From Chryseobacterium hagamense (lineage in GTDB: Bacteria > Bacteroidota > Bacteroidia > Flavobacteriales > Weeksellaceae), in NCBI RefSeq assembly GCF_007991455.1, contig NZ_BJYJ01000006.1, positions 34,424-98,423 on the forward strand: a stretch of 64,000 nt of DNA, given 5' to 3'. Numbering within the stretch: the stretch's first letter is position 1; each line of letters starts with the position of its first letter. Shown here one piece after another: positions 56,301-63,671 of the stretch. The notes below the pieces were generated by a model. That model was not told where the DNA came from and did not search any database. It saw only the letters and a program-made list of their open reading frames with translations. The translations under genes were made by a program, and so were the position numbers.

Positions 56301-57187
56301 TAAAAGACGGCCTCACCGAATTTCAGCATTACTTTATTCGGAAATCCCTGTGTATTTTCCGGAATAGGATCCAAAGCATTCGGATGATTGCGGGGATAGG
56401 CCGGTGTTAAAATATTCCTGGGAAATTCAATCGCTGCCGAAAGCATCAGTGTCGCTTTGAACTTCGGGATGATGACTTCCTTGATGAACTCATCAATATC
56501 CTGCGGGATCAGCGAGCGGAAAAATTCTTTTACTTTTTGCCCCGTTTCCTGGATGTCGGTTGTTAATAAATAAGTGGCAAACGCTACCAAGGAAGCATAT
56601 TTACCTGTCTTTGCATAAATGTCTTTTACGACATCCGTTACCGTTGTGACACTGGTAACAGTTGCTAATCCTAAACTCTGATCCGTATCGAGTTGCTGAA
56701 CAAATTTCATCAACGGTGTAACATTCGGATCGTCAGACTCTACCAAAGTATTGACGATATGGGCAATGGCCTGTTCTTCCGTGATGTTCAGCACTCTGAG
56801 TGCGACTTCAAAGATTTGCTGAGGCTCAAAGGAAAAGTTCCCTAAGCTGAACTGGCGCAGGTACGCCAGGATTTTCCATTGGTATTCGATGGTGATCGGA
56901 AAGGCCGAAATTTTAGAGTCGTTTCCTACCATATCCGGATTGAGAACCAAGGAAATTCCGGTTCCCGGAAGTTCAATATCCAATCTCTTCGATACGATGG
57001 ATAAACTGTAAAAAGCCGAGTCTCCTTTCGGGCCTTTACTGTACTGTAAATCTTTGTAATAGATCTTGTCGAGGAGTCCAATGACTCCGTCTTTTATGAA
57101 GCCCAGAATGTCTGGGATCTGGTCAGGTGTAACCACAGAGGATAACCTCGGGTAATACCTGTGTGTTACCGGTGTTTGATTTGGCAT
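50354..57187 (-). CDS. Giant leaderless protein, 2277 aa, amphipathic-beta core and Cys-rich region
   Basis: The largest gene of the window. No signal peptide. N-terminal ~500 residues are alpha/beta. About 530-1105 is a series of alternating hydrophobic/polar strands (FFFKNQKPWYINFG; YVEGGAEINLFIVKVSLFISIYFRVELVKP; LKVKVLFIKVKFKIHLTIKW), which resembles the DUF6603-type repeat region; I could not confirm this. About 1525-1770 holds a dozen Cys residues (CTTAQC, CGCDEK, LCGFLN, NCGCTD, TNCY), odd for a cytosolic protein. A lysine patch (KKKKKEE) lies near 1882 and more beta text reaches the end (FRYKAWNGTAYVEKS). It heads the second operon behind a repeat leader. Role unknown; size and lack of a leader fit cargo or scaffold of a delivery system. 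Confidence 0.78.
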   Translation of the reverse strand: MPNQTPVTHRYYPRLSSVVTPDQIPDILGFIKDGVIGLLDKIYYKDLQYSKGPKGDSAFYSLSIVSKRLDIELPGTGISLVLNPDMVGNDSKISAFPITIEYQWKILAYLRQFSLGNFSFEPQQIFEVALRVLNITEEQAIAHIVNTLVESDDPNVTPLMKFVQQLDTDQSLGLATVTSVTTVTDVVKDIYAKTGKYASLVAFATYLLTTDIQETGQKVKEFFRSLIPQDIDEFIKEVIIPKFKATLMLSAAIEFPRNILTPAYPRNHPNALDPIPENTQGFPNKVMLKFGEAVFYADTERGFGYNMDLALSTSSPALIGNTGFAIDIHNMKIDLSKKENIAEADADGRPKEFMGVYMEYTEIFLPKKWFKKQQTGQTLGISANHLLIGTGGLSGNIAIRPTYSTAAVGNTTQVVDYFGNFFNLDYTNLKVQSMDGASVQPIANKTALLGYINGLESPAQLKFVFPLELTTTAGQHRTFQKEEEYTKFLSSLDINQLADISKRTLWFNLGKDADKSWELGFSNFEIDFHQGKVVHSSLHAALRIKKFKPDDGAPELLIDVVGEWESKENFKLAAAFLPMGLTMNLFDILKFNLQSIEIGKKDDNFYIEADTQIFFPAGSFGEKLFGEQGIDLPSIRYYASGKFELGGGNSIVPVHLNLNIGPVTMSVSAIHIGTVQKMFGNVMREYNYIGFDGGINVNPLGIDVRGNGVKYYYTNDNEKFNGSGDHYFHISTLEIDLVIPGTASADAAVAIIKGSLTIPEPGVSTEYRGKVALQLPQMKIYGSAEMAFDPKYPGFLIDANVEFPFVIPLGSFGIFGFRGLLGYRYVAHKSAIGMSDNDSWYDYYVHPERGIHMDKFIGPQHTKDMGFPFSIGAGASLATLDGRLASLRAMVLLSVPSMFAIDAGLTIISERLGLAEDDPRLPPFYAFVIVSSDSLEIGAGGNFQLNKNNGSFIDIKAEVQMGFFFKNQKPWYINFGTKEKPITAALLKDSLNIKAQAYLMIAAKGIEAGARVDFNLNLLILKVWAAIEVGTKISFERPQVGGYIYVEGGAEINLFIVKVSLFISIYFRVELVKPFLILAEFKLELKVKVLFIKVKFKIHLTIKWEKNNEVDTSAVPPITYVSDDPGIDYPKVARLESAAKGVNMLTNEDFKIKTFTGNQVPTPETVRTSPEVEYIPLDTYIDFKVEKGMIPTVLADKKIGGHTSGASGYTDLIPPEKVQPGGHVIRQVKHQYSLEDVRILIAKGNDWVEYNPYRGVLSEQQANGITGIDNFKVGFWQKTNEKYDTVRILASTPFTFLDGGQPGWFVPEQYGITASSLFCTDHTPVWHHSDVLNKAVGTIYHQPTMYPNEFINGAYYNILGTATDDDYMVVSNASNPHNFAKSLKITNGSAMVIILPEASAKIKMKLSTWASNVTIRLYKEVFSNAIYQSYDLITEITRTKDELMTELELNEADLLNKYVSKIEIIPYHTNQSQIDAINAQIDQIWANAAANTNGEVSSVVLSQADQDLYDELIAQLDKLKEGGCTTAQCNELDFEVLETVNDYQGLFGSGIVDFGQSTVINNWTEFETMYMQTTYGGQAPYVDFNTHSVIFLYLPDNQFNTFIERNTVISKISDKSAGIDICYSSEYPKEKTNKAVIIKVNKVAQKPIGLKFTPACGCDEKTEPCQKDDLLCGFLNEIKYDLNTCLSMNPTGNWKCFQILIEQIRNFDREYPYYELLNGKEYLADLIKKLESLYATDYTTQDALEITQMIFDVMYNLGNCGCTDTVDYVTNCYTMLQEVSWMTVTDYEYQQTIPAQAAVQQDMQLMQDAMSTVVQPIWRPNSAYCIHVKTRDNVNGDTPHDFNYYFTFKTAGPIGHFEQKNPDYIDWMRDENGVPVNPPKKKKKEEYPITSLKSYIDMKKSYPNADGDLLMSKPLFYGHEECEIHLFFNKPYVYNMLKKWEAGQGLNLMKGEMNIIIKDPVTDVIIPYPLPEHWTHATVPETTASWVSDTDPNMPLGIQQMMNYVNYVNSTNSNLTCNITLGQAVKPMSNSYSVVLDNLNPEKLYTAIISNAFDANGDNGFASWPISPKETYNENPPVHEFVFKTSRYKNFKEQVESYKLKEYDDHQAVVAERNAVYGIRTDFNQQKLNDLYALVSKGPENDHLKSLANTYSEVFDRALEGVVGLKPLDPPNNTEFVKIVDHATENVVALLIRNPEPFNDPRIPLTDMADCFQVLSQNGNPNIEFKVLYSKDYSQILVMHQSKKIINSKLNCRFRYKAWNGTAYVEKSAVTVNEIQL

Positions 57188-57241
57188 GTAATTTTTTTTG
57201 TGTTTGAGGTTTATTTAAAACAACATGATAGCATTAAATAA

Positions 57242-57361
57242 ATATGCTCTCCATTATAAAAAGGCTCTTTTCAGTTCTTTAAGAGAAATGACCTTTGCCA
57301 TTTTTGCTGTGGAAGCAGGATATTTTATTCCTATCATCTTTTTAAACTATTGAGAGCATAT
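57242..57361. repeat. Inverted 10-bp repeats enclosing a tiny ORF
   Basis: ATATGCTCTC (57242-57251) and GAGAGCATAT (57352-57361) are exact inverse copies 100 bp apart. Inside, on the minus strand, 57337-57254 encodes a 27-aa peptide (MIGIKYPASTAKMAKVISLK, then ELKRAFL). It may be a leader peptide, a relic or a small mobile element; none can be chosen. It lies in the 741-bp gap before the 2277-aa gene. Confidence 0.35.
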
Positions 57362-57483
57362 AAATGTCAATTACCATCTTAATGATCCGTAAAAAACTTT
57401 TAATGATGTGTATGTTAAAAGCTTTATTTTATCATGGTAAATCCATTTTTATTATATCCCTCTGGTGGAATAATTGGTTATTT

Positions 57484-57655
57484 CATAGGTTATTAGTTTT
57501 TAATTTAATCATATCAATCGGCCCATTGAATATCTAAAAATTTTATCAGGTAATACTTGAAGCTCCTACGCGCTGAGCTCTTTCTTCTTCTGAAACAAAG
57601 GTATATGCGCACAGCGTCAAAACTTGACGTGTTATTTTTTTATTTAAAAAAAATT
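57484..57655 (-). promoter_or_regulatory. Conserved leader block, copy 1, upstream of the 2277-aa operon
   Basis: Homologous to 63,672-63,845. Shared: TTATTAGTTTT, ATATCAATCGGCC with a following ATTGA (a small hairpin), and a terminal part with CAAAGGTA (57596-57603; TACCTTTG on the minus strand, a TAnnTTTG -7 match), 14 nt, then CAAAA (TTTTG on the minus strand). Transcription towards the giant genes would start near 57,588, leaving a ~400-nt leader. Confidence 0.5.
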
Positions 57656-57667
57656 ATTGTGGAATAA

Positions 57668-57703
57668 AAGGCAGGGAATTCAAGTGACCCTTTTCCCCGC
57701 CTT
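57668..57703 (-). terminator. Probable terminator of the toxin-immunity operon
   Basis: AAGGCAGGGAA (57668-57678) pairs with TTCCCCGCCTT (57693-57703) with one mismatch. On the minus strand a TTTTATT follows the stem. It lies 226 nt after the 201-aa gene. Confidence 0.5.
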
Positions 57704-57733
57704 AGAAGAATTAGATAAATGCCTTTGTAATAT

Positions 57734-57808
57734 TTATTTATCTTTTACAATGTCTGCTGCCCGCTTTTGCTCTTCAGTTGATTTATATATATATCCTTGG
57801 ACATATAT
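57734..57808 (-). pseudogene. Possible 3' remnant of a coding sequence
   Basis: Minus-strand frame, stop at 57734-57736, reads YVQGYIYKSTEEQKRAAD then IVKDK and a stop, a plausible protein C-terminus. It is closed upstream by a stop after four further residues (FNIY...). It lies just after the 201-aa gene, where relics of replaced immunity genes are often found. It may also be chance. Confidence 0.3.
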
Positions 57809-57928
57809 ATTGAATTAAAGAGGAGAGCTTCGATAATAACTTAGTGATTTATATAGAAATTTTATGTTTTGGTATAACTAACTTTTAATATTGCTCAAAA
57901 TCATGAAAATTGAAGCAGGTAGAAATAA

Positions 57929-58534
57929 TTAAGTGGGAATAATGGGATTTGCACTGTGATAATACCCCATACTTGCCCAATCAAAATCCACTAATCCCGG
58001 TAGATCTTCTAATAGAAACTCTTGCTTGAATTCATTTAAATAAACACTATGGTTAGGATTATAACTCATCATATTACTAAACTGACCATTTGTACCATAC
58101 CAGAAAATATATAGTTTTTTATTATTATCATCATAAAAATATTTATTTGTCTCTTCATAATCATGCTGGTTTGTTGTTACATCAATTGGGCTCGTGTAAA
58201 TTTCATTACCATTACTATCAAAAACCGAAATACCTCTAAAAGATAGAACCCCATCAACATATTCTGATTCATTTACCTGAACATAGCTTCCAACTACTTG
58301 TCTTTCTCTAATTTCTATTGTTCGAATTGAATTGTTTTCAGATAATATATTAGCAATAGACTCATTAGTATCTTTGTAGTAGATTAAATAAATTAATTCT
58401 CCTTTTTTGTGTTCTTCTTTTCTTTTAACTAAACCGTCTACAGAAAATACTTTTATATAATTTTCCATATTATCCATTTGAGTTAAAGTTATTGCCTTTT
58501 CAAACTCATTTTCGTAAGAAATACTTGTTGCCAT
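57929..58534 (-). CDS. Putative immunity protein of the 947-aa toxin candidate
   Basis: 201 aa, acidic, cytosolic, no recognised domain. It starts 1 bp after the stop of the 947-aa gene and shares its very low G+C. Text is a mix of beta strands and short helices (YIKVFSVDGLVKRKEEHKKGELIYLIYYKDT; GVLSFRGISVFDSNGNEIYTSPI; LPGLVDFDWASMGYYHS). Position, size and composition fit a polymorphic-toxin immunity gene, where the partner directly follows the toxin. This is an inference from context; no family match is claimed. If wrong, it would be an unrelated small protein of the same transfer unit. Confidence 0.6.
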   Translation of the reverse strand: MATSISYENEFEKAITLTQMDNMENYIKVFSVDGLVKRKEEHKKGELIYLIYYKDTNESIANILSENNSIRTIEIRERQVVGSYVQVNESEYVDGVLSFRGISVFDSNGNEIYTSPIDVTTNQHDYEETNKYFYDDNNKKLYIFWYGTNGQFSNMMSYNPNHSVYLNEFKQEFLLEDLPGLVDFDWASMGYYHSANPIIPT

Positions 58535-58535
58535 A

Positions 58536-61379
58536 TTATTCTAATTTAATTTTTAATTGAGGAATATTATCATTATCACCAAAAACTTTTGGTGTTATAT
58601 CTGTTGGTGTTGATCCGAAGAAATCAACTATATAATTTTGAGTTTTTGTTTTATCTTTAAATAAGTTAATCTTTTTTCCGTTTTCAATTGCTACTATATA
58701 TTGTTTGTGAATTCGTCCTTTTGCTTTATAATCTTCTACAAGCCCTTCTTTATATTTTTTTGCTTCTTTTGATTTTAAAATTTTAGGGGTTACAGTAACC
58801 ATTTCATCAAATTTATTTAATAATTTATTAATATATTCTTGTTCTTTCTTTTTTGAACTAAAATATATTACCCAATCGGTGTCTTGCGTTCCACCACTTA
58901 AACTAGTTGTTGAAGTAAGACCAGACCCCCCTACATATGCCTTATCTTTTGGAAGACCAAATTTATCTAAAGTAGGTATTACTTTGTTATTTAAATAATC
59001 ATTAAATTGAGGTTTTGATGTAAACGGATATGGAAAGCCTCTTCTCCTAACTTCAATGATATTATCCATTCTAATTGTAAGCTCACTTATTGGTGCTTTG
59101 TAAAAAGTATCACGTATTCTGCAAGCTTGGTGAATAATTCCTGCAATATCATCAATAGGTAGATCTTTTCCAAAAGCTATTGTAGATAACTCATCAATTT
59201 CATTATCAGAATAATAATTTTCAAAATACTCCGTATCCCTATTTAATTTATTAATAAATCTATTTTTCGCTTCCTCCTTGTATTCGCTCAGTAATTCCAA
59301 ATCATTTATTTCTGCTGCTAAAGCCCTTATTTTTGAAATAAATTCCTGGCCTTCAGTAGTATTAAAATCATTTGGTACACCTTCTCCGAAATCTACCTCT
59401 TTTATAAATCTTTTAGCTGCTATTTTTTTCTGTAGTTTAGACATTGCATCATTCCCTACTACACTTAATTCTACCCAACCTAAAAGTATTTTTAATTTTT
59501 GGCAAAACTTTGAATCAGTACCATTACAGCTTGCAGTATAGCCCAATACAGCATCTGTTACTTCTGCAGAAAATTGAATTGTTTCTGTTAAAGTAATAAT
59601 CTGTTGAAATTTTGAGAGACTTCTAATATGAGATAATTTATTTATTAAGCCTCCTCCACTTCTGAAAAAAGTAACGATATCTGCAGTTCTAAAGATAAGA
59701 AATTCAGCATTTTTTCTCTTACTTAAATCTGCGATATATTTAATATAAAATATGGGAATAATAGAATTATAATTATCCAAGTCACCAGTTGGATCTGCAT
59801 TATCAACAGTTAATATTGGCAATGATGCACCATTAGAATGATCTATAAGAGATACTGGCTGGAATATATCGTAATATCCGTAAGGAAACCATCTTCTTGA
59901 AAGTGGAGGTTCAGTTATTTCTTCAGTTTTAATTACTTCCCAGTCATTTGTAACAGCACAAATTTTATTATATCCTGTAAATTCAAAAATGAAATTTTGA
60001 TCAAACATTCCGAATTTTTCTTTGGATTTATAATTAATAACAACAGGCCCGGCGGTTTTATCAATTGTAAGACTCAAATTTGACATATACTTAATAGACG
60101 GGCTTTTACTGTATTTAAAAGTTGTATTTTGATTATCCTCAACCAAACTTAGTAATTGTGCATTATAAATATTATCTTTATAAGGATTAAACTTACTATA
60201 TCTCCATAATCTGTAAACAGCATCTACAAAATTGTACCTAGTTAAAACCGGCTCAAAATTAATTCCAGGAATATAATTAACCCAAGAAATTATACTTTCA
60301 GTATAATCCCAACTTTGAGACATTCTTACATAAATAGCTTCAAATAAAGTTATTGAATTTCGGAAAATTTCAAATTCTTCCGGCTTTGGTTGTTCTTTTT
60401 GTGTTGTATCGGGTACCGAGTTACTAGGACTAATGAGACTATCTAAAAACAAATTTATATTATTCGTATCATTTGCATCAAAAGAATATACGAGATTTAC
60501 AATAAATTCCTCATATTCTATTTTATCTATATATTTAGAAAGTATATTTTTCACTAAATAATTTAGCATTTTGATTTTCATACTGACACTTAATCCTATT
60601 AAGATTGCAGGATGCATACTCATTGCTATCAAAATACTGTTTTCAATATTAGTAGAATTATTTAAAATATATAGTCGTTTTTTTACTAAATTGTAATAAT
60701 CTAATAAATGAATATAATACTGATTATAATAAGCTTCCTTCTGAGAATCACTTAAAGATGAAGTATCTAAATTACGCCATAATGTTTTTTGATTTTCTTT
60801 TAATAAATCTATTCCGGAAGTAAAAGATTGATAGATATATTTATCTATATTATTAATAAGTTGTGCAACATCTGCAATGATTTCTTTAACTTTTAATTCA
60901 GTTGATAAAATTACATTTTTATTGAAAAATTCAAGAGCAGTATTTGTTAATGCTGAATTATTGCAATAACTTTTTGAAGTATTTATTGTGAATCCATCTA
61001 ATGATATATCTCTATCAGAAAAAGATTCACCAATGTGATATGCTTTATTAAAAGTATTCCAACAATAGCTGGGATTCCCTATCGATGATATTTGTCGTTT
61101 CTGTATTTCAATTATATCATTTTCCTCTGCTTTACCCCAATTTGTATCATTATAAATTTTCATTTTACTATATTCTCCAGTTTCGATGTTAGTATAAAAA
61201 CTGCTTTCCTGCACATAAAATGTGAGATTTTTTTTAATATCCAGATAGGCTGCACAAGTATACCTTGTACCATCCGGAGCTTTAAATGATGCCAAATGTC
61301 CAGTAGTAAAATAATTTTCCTCTGTTATATTACCTTTTCTTACTACATTTCCGTTTTTAAGAATAATTGCTTGTGCCAT
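58536..61379 (-). CDS. Putative polymorphic toxin with nucleotidyltransferase-like C-terminus
   Basis: 947 aa, no signal peptide, strongly AT-rich. About 1-560 is a Tyr/Asn/Ile-rich body. About 585-760 (LSHIRSLSKFQQIITLTETIQFSAEVTDAVLG, FCQKLKILLGWVEL, EGQEFISKIRALA) resembles the pre-toxin region of Bacteroidota polymorphic toxins, from memory. The end carries an NTase-fold pattern: GGSG at 817-820, then D833-T-D835-W, matching hG[GS]x9-13[DE]h[DE]h, and a third acid in YIVDFFG (D919). Such domains add nucleotides to RNA or proteins; several toxins use them. Its ATG overlaps the upstream stop by one base (TAATG). The 201-aa gene follows at once. Confidence 0.68.
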   Translation of the reverse strand: MAQAIILKNGNVVRKGNITEENYFTTGHLASFKAPDGTRYTCAAYLDIKKNLTFYVQESSFYTNIETGEYSKMKIYNDTNWGKAEENDIIEIQKRQISSIGNPSYCWNTFNKAYHIGESFSDRDISLDGFTINTSKSYCNNSALTNTALEFFNKNVILSTELKVKEIIADVAQLINNIDKYIYQSFTSGIDLLKENQKTLWRNLDTSSLSDSQKEAYYNQYYIHLLDYYNLVKKRLYILNNSTNIENSILIAMSMHPAILIGLSVSMKIKMLNYLVKNILSKYIDKIEYEEFIVNLVYSFDANDTNNINLFLDSLISPSNSVPDTTQKEQPKPEEFEIFRNSITLFEAIYVRMSQSWDYTESIISWVNYIPGINFEPVLTRYNFVDAVYRLWRYSKFNPYKDNIYNAQLLSLVEDNQNTTFKYSKSPSIKYMSNLSLTIDKTAGPVVINYKSKEKFGMFDQNFIFEFTGYNKICAVTNDWEVIKTEEITEPPLSRRWFPYGYYDIFQPVSLIDHSNGASLPILTVDNADPTGDLDNYNSIIPIFYIKYIADLSKRKNAEFLIFRTADIVTFFRSGGGLINKLSHIRSLSKFQQIITLTETIQFSAEVTDAVLGYTASCNGTDSKFCQKLKILLGWVELSVVGNDAMSKLQKKIAAKRFIKEVDFGEGVPNDFNTTEGQEFISKIRALAAEINDLELLSEYKEEAKNRFINKLNRDTEYFENYYSDNEIDELSTIAFGKDLPIDDIAGIIHQACRIRDTFYKAPISELTIRMDNIIEVRRRGFPYPFTSKPQFNDYLNNKVIPTLDKFGLPKDKAYVGGSGLTSTTSLSGGTQDTDWVIYFSSKKKEQEYINKLLNKFDEMVTVTPKILKSKEAKKYKEGLVEDYKAKGRIHKQYIVAIENGKKINLFKDKTKTQNYIVDFFGSTPTDITPKVFGDNDNIPQLKIKLE

Positions 61380-63565
61380 TAGAATAAATCGAGTTTAAAA
61401 ATTATTTCTTTTGAAAATTTTGGATAAAACTTTGCATAGTCATTAGAAGTAAAAACCAAATTATCAATCGTCGTTACATATACACTATTAATTGGAAAAA
61501 TTATTTCAAGTCCTCCGGTCTGGTTTTCCCCGATAATACAAAGTGAATATTTTTTATATTCTATACCTTCCAAAGATGTATATGCTATTGTTTCATCTGA
61601 AAGTTCATTTTTCAAGTAAAATTTTGGATTGTTTAATGAGTATTGATTAATTAGAAGAATAAATTTATCATTCTCAATTTTACTTATTCCTAAAAGCTTT
61701 TTACTTGGAAGCGTTTTTTCTTCTGTTCTAATAGATAATCCAGTGATAGTATTGCCTTCTAGATCATTAAATATTTCGGTATGTAAATAGTAAGGTTTTT
61801 CGGGCGAGTAAAAGTTATTTATTGTATCACTATAAGTGATCGTACCTCCATTACTATTATCCTGATAAGCTGATCTACTTTGATAAAAACCGTCAAACCC
61901 TTGTCGGATATTATTCAGCAAAGTCTCATAAGTTACCCTTTCCAGACTTTCCGTATCATTTTTCATGATCTGATCTTCAACCTTTTTTGTAGTAACCGTC
62001 GCTATATCTTTCCCGCCTGCTTTATTCTGAAAATCAATCAATAATAAATTCGGATCAATAACATAAGTAAGCTCGCTTGTGTTAGGCTTGGTCTGAATAC
62101 CCGGAGTAACATTAATTAATCCAAAGACATCATCAATATCCTTTAAGTTATAACTTGTCGTTACAACAGGATCCCCGGGATTAGCACCCGGTGTTTCAGA
62201 AGTGATCTGTAAGGTTTTCCCCTCATAAATCAGCTGTATAAAAGAAGCAACCGTTTTATTGCCGCTGGTTCTGCTCAGGCTAAAGGCGATCGGTTTTGTG
62301 AAATTGGTATCGATTCCGGTACCGGCTTCCTGAAGGAGGTTTTTCCCCCGGATAAAATAGTCTTCGTTATCGGTGTCGGTATGCAAAACACCCTGTTTTA
62401 CATACATCGCTGCGGCATCGTTGTTGTCGGTCGTCAGCTGGATCACCAGCGACGGCTGTGCATTGAGCTCTTTTACGGGCCACCCCTGTTCAAACTGCTG
62501 CAGGGAAAGGTTGTTGGCTGCCGTTCCGATCTTCATATTGTTCATACTTCCCTGAAGACTGTGATTACCGTAGAAATTATAGGATCTCTGCCTGCTGCCC
62601 TGGATGTACAAATAGGTAGTCTCAGCAGTTGCAAAAGAGACAATCTGAGCGGCAATCTGATCCACCGTTTGCAGGATAGAATGATCATTGAGATGGATCT
62701 TCCCTTTTCCCTGGGTATGTAAGCCATAGAAAGCGGCAACATCAAGGAACTGGGTCGCCGTTTCGCGGATCAGTTTCTTTTGGAAATCGTTTGCTCCTGA
62801 AGCCTGGTTTAAAACATGGTCCGGATTGCGGGCAAAGTCCAGATTCAACTGAAATGGGTTGGGATCATTGGCAATGGTATAGTCTCCTTCATTCAGAACG
62901 ATGTCGATACCGATACTTCCATTTACTGTTCCCAGGTGGGTTCCTACCGGAATCATCGGCAGTTCGAATGCCTTTGCAGGCTCTGCTTCGGTGGTTGTGG
63001 TTCCGGTAGTCTGCGTCTTGGAGACTTTCAGGAAGTAATCATCAATCAGCGTACTGGCAGGCTGCGGGCTGCTGGATCCCGGAAACCCGATAAACTGCGC
63101 GGTAAATGTTGGCTCCGCAATTCCCAGCATATTGTAAAGGGCGGTAAATTCTTTTCTGATGACGTCTACAAAACCGGTTGACCCCAGTCCGTTGATGACG
63201 TCATTGCTTCCACTGAAGAAATCGGATTTTTTAAGGCCTCTGTAGACAATATATTTAATAGCCAGTCCTTTGATCGGCTGACTGAAAGGCTTTAGGATCA
63301 CATTTACTTTAGTCGTGTCAGTTCCGCAGGGCTGCAGAAAAACCTGTCCCTGGCAAATCGTATAGACCTTACCGTTGTAGCTGCTTATTTTGGAAGTGGT
63401 CCTGAACATGGTACCATTAGAGCCGAACTTTTCACTGGCGCCCTGGTTAAATGTTTTGCCCTTTTCCAGATAGAAAAAAGACTCCGGCAGAAGGTCCGGC
63501 CGCACGTTCAGGCCTTTGCTGTCCGAAGAGGTGGGCATCGATGCCTGTGTCGTATTTTGTGGCAT
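61379..63565 (-). CDS. 728-aa leaderless protein heading the toxin operon; composition break inside
   Basis: 728 aa, no signal peptide, no recognised domain. The start (MPQNTTQASMPTSSDSKGLN) is disordered, then come mixed beta/alpha segments (SSYNGKVYTICQGQVFLQPC; IKYIVYRGLKKSDFFSG; PVGTHLGTVNGSIGIDIVLNEGDY; ATQFLDVAAFYGLHTQGKGKIHL). Up to about residue 545 the gene has the G+C of its surroundings; after that (61,379-61,930) it drops steeply, matching the two genes downstream. This suggests a conserved front half, perhaps a carrier or structural part, and a variable end. It couples to the 947-aa gene by TAATG. The conserved leader upstream puts it under the same control as the giant operon. 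Confidence 0.72.
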   Translation of the reverse strand: MPQNTTQASMPTSSDSKGLNVRPDLLPESFFYLEKGKTFNQGASEKFGSNGTMFRTTSKISSYNGKVYTICQGQVFLQPCGTDTTKVNVILKPFSQPIKGLAIKYIVYRGLKKSDFFSGSNDVINGLGSTGFVDVIRKEFTALYNMLGIAEPTFTAQFIGFPGSSSPQPASTLIDDYFLKVSKTQTTGTTTTEAEPAKAFELPMIPVGTHLGTVNGSIGIDIVLNEGDYTIANDPNPFQLNLDFARNPDHVLNQASGANDFQKKLIRETATQFLDVAAFYGLHTQGKGKIHLNDHSILQTVDQIAAQIVSFATAETTYLYIQGSRQRSYNFYGNHSLQGSMNNMKIGTAANNLSLQQFEQGWPVKELNAQPSLVIQLTTDNNDAAAMYVKQGVLHTDTDNEDYFIRGKNLLQEAGTGIDTNFTKPIAFSLSRTSGNKTVASFIQLIYEGKTLQITSETPGANPGDPVVTTSYNLKDIDDVFGLINVTPGIQTKPNTSELTYVIDPNLLLIDFQNKAGGKDIATVTTKKVEDQIMKNDTESLERVTYETLLNNIRQGFDGFYQSRSAYQDNSNGGTITYSDTINNFYSPEKPYYLHTEIFNDLEGNTITGLSIRTEEKTLPSKKLLGISKIENDKFILLINQYSLNNPKFYLKNELSDETIAYTSLEGIEYKKYSLCIIGENQTGGLEIIFPINSVYVTTIDNLVFTSNDYAKFYPKFSKEIIFKLDLF

Positions 63566-63671
63566 TTGGTGTTAATTTTTTGGTGTTAAATAATTTTTGA
63601 ATAGCTTTTCGAGAAAGCTTGCTTGTTGTAGAAATTCCGTTCCCGGAATTTGGTGTCGGTATCATCTATTC

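Noticed and set aside
42133..63565. Prophage or phage tail module
   Set aside because: Fibre-like motifs are present, but no capsid, terminase, portal, sheath, baseplate, lysis or integrase gene is in the window.
42133..63565. Type IX secretion substrates
   Set aside because: None of the large proteins has a signal peptide and none ends in a recognisable T9SS C-terminal sorting domain.
63447..63665. 72-aa minus-strand frame at the start of the 728-aa gene
   Set aside because: It overlaps the start of the better-supported 728-aa frame in another phase and looks like chance.
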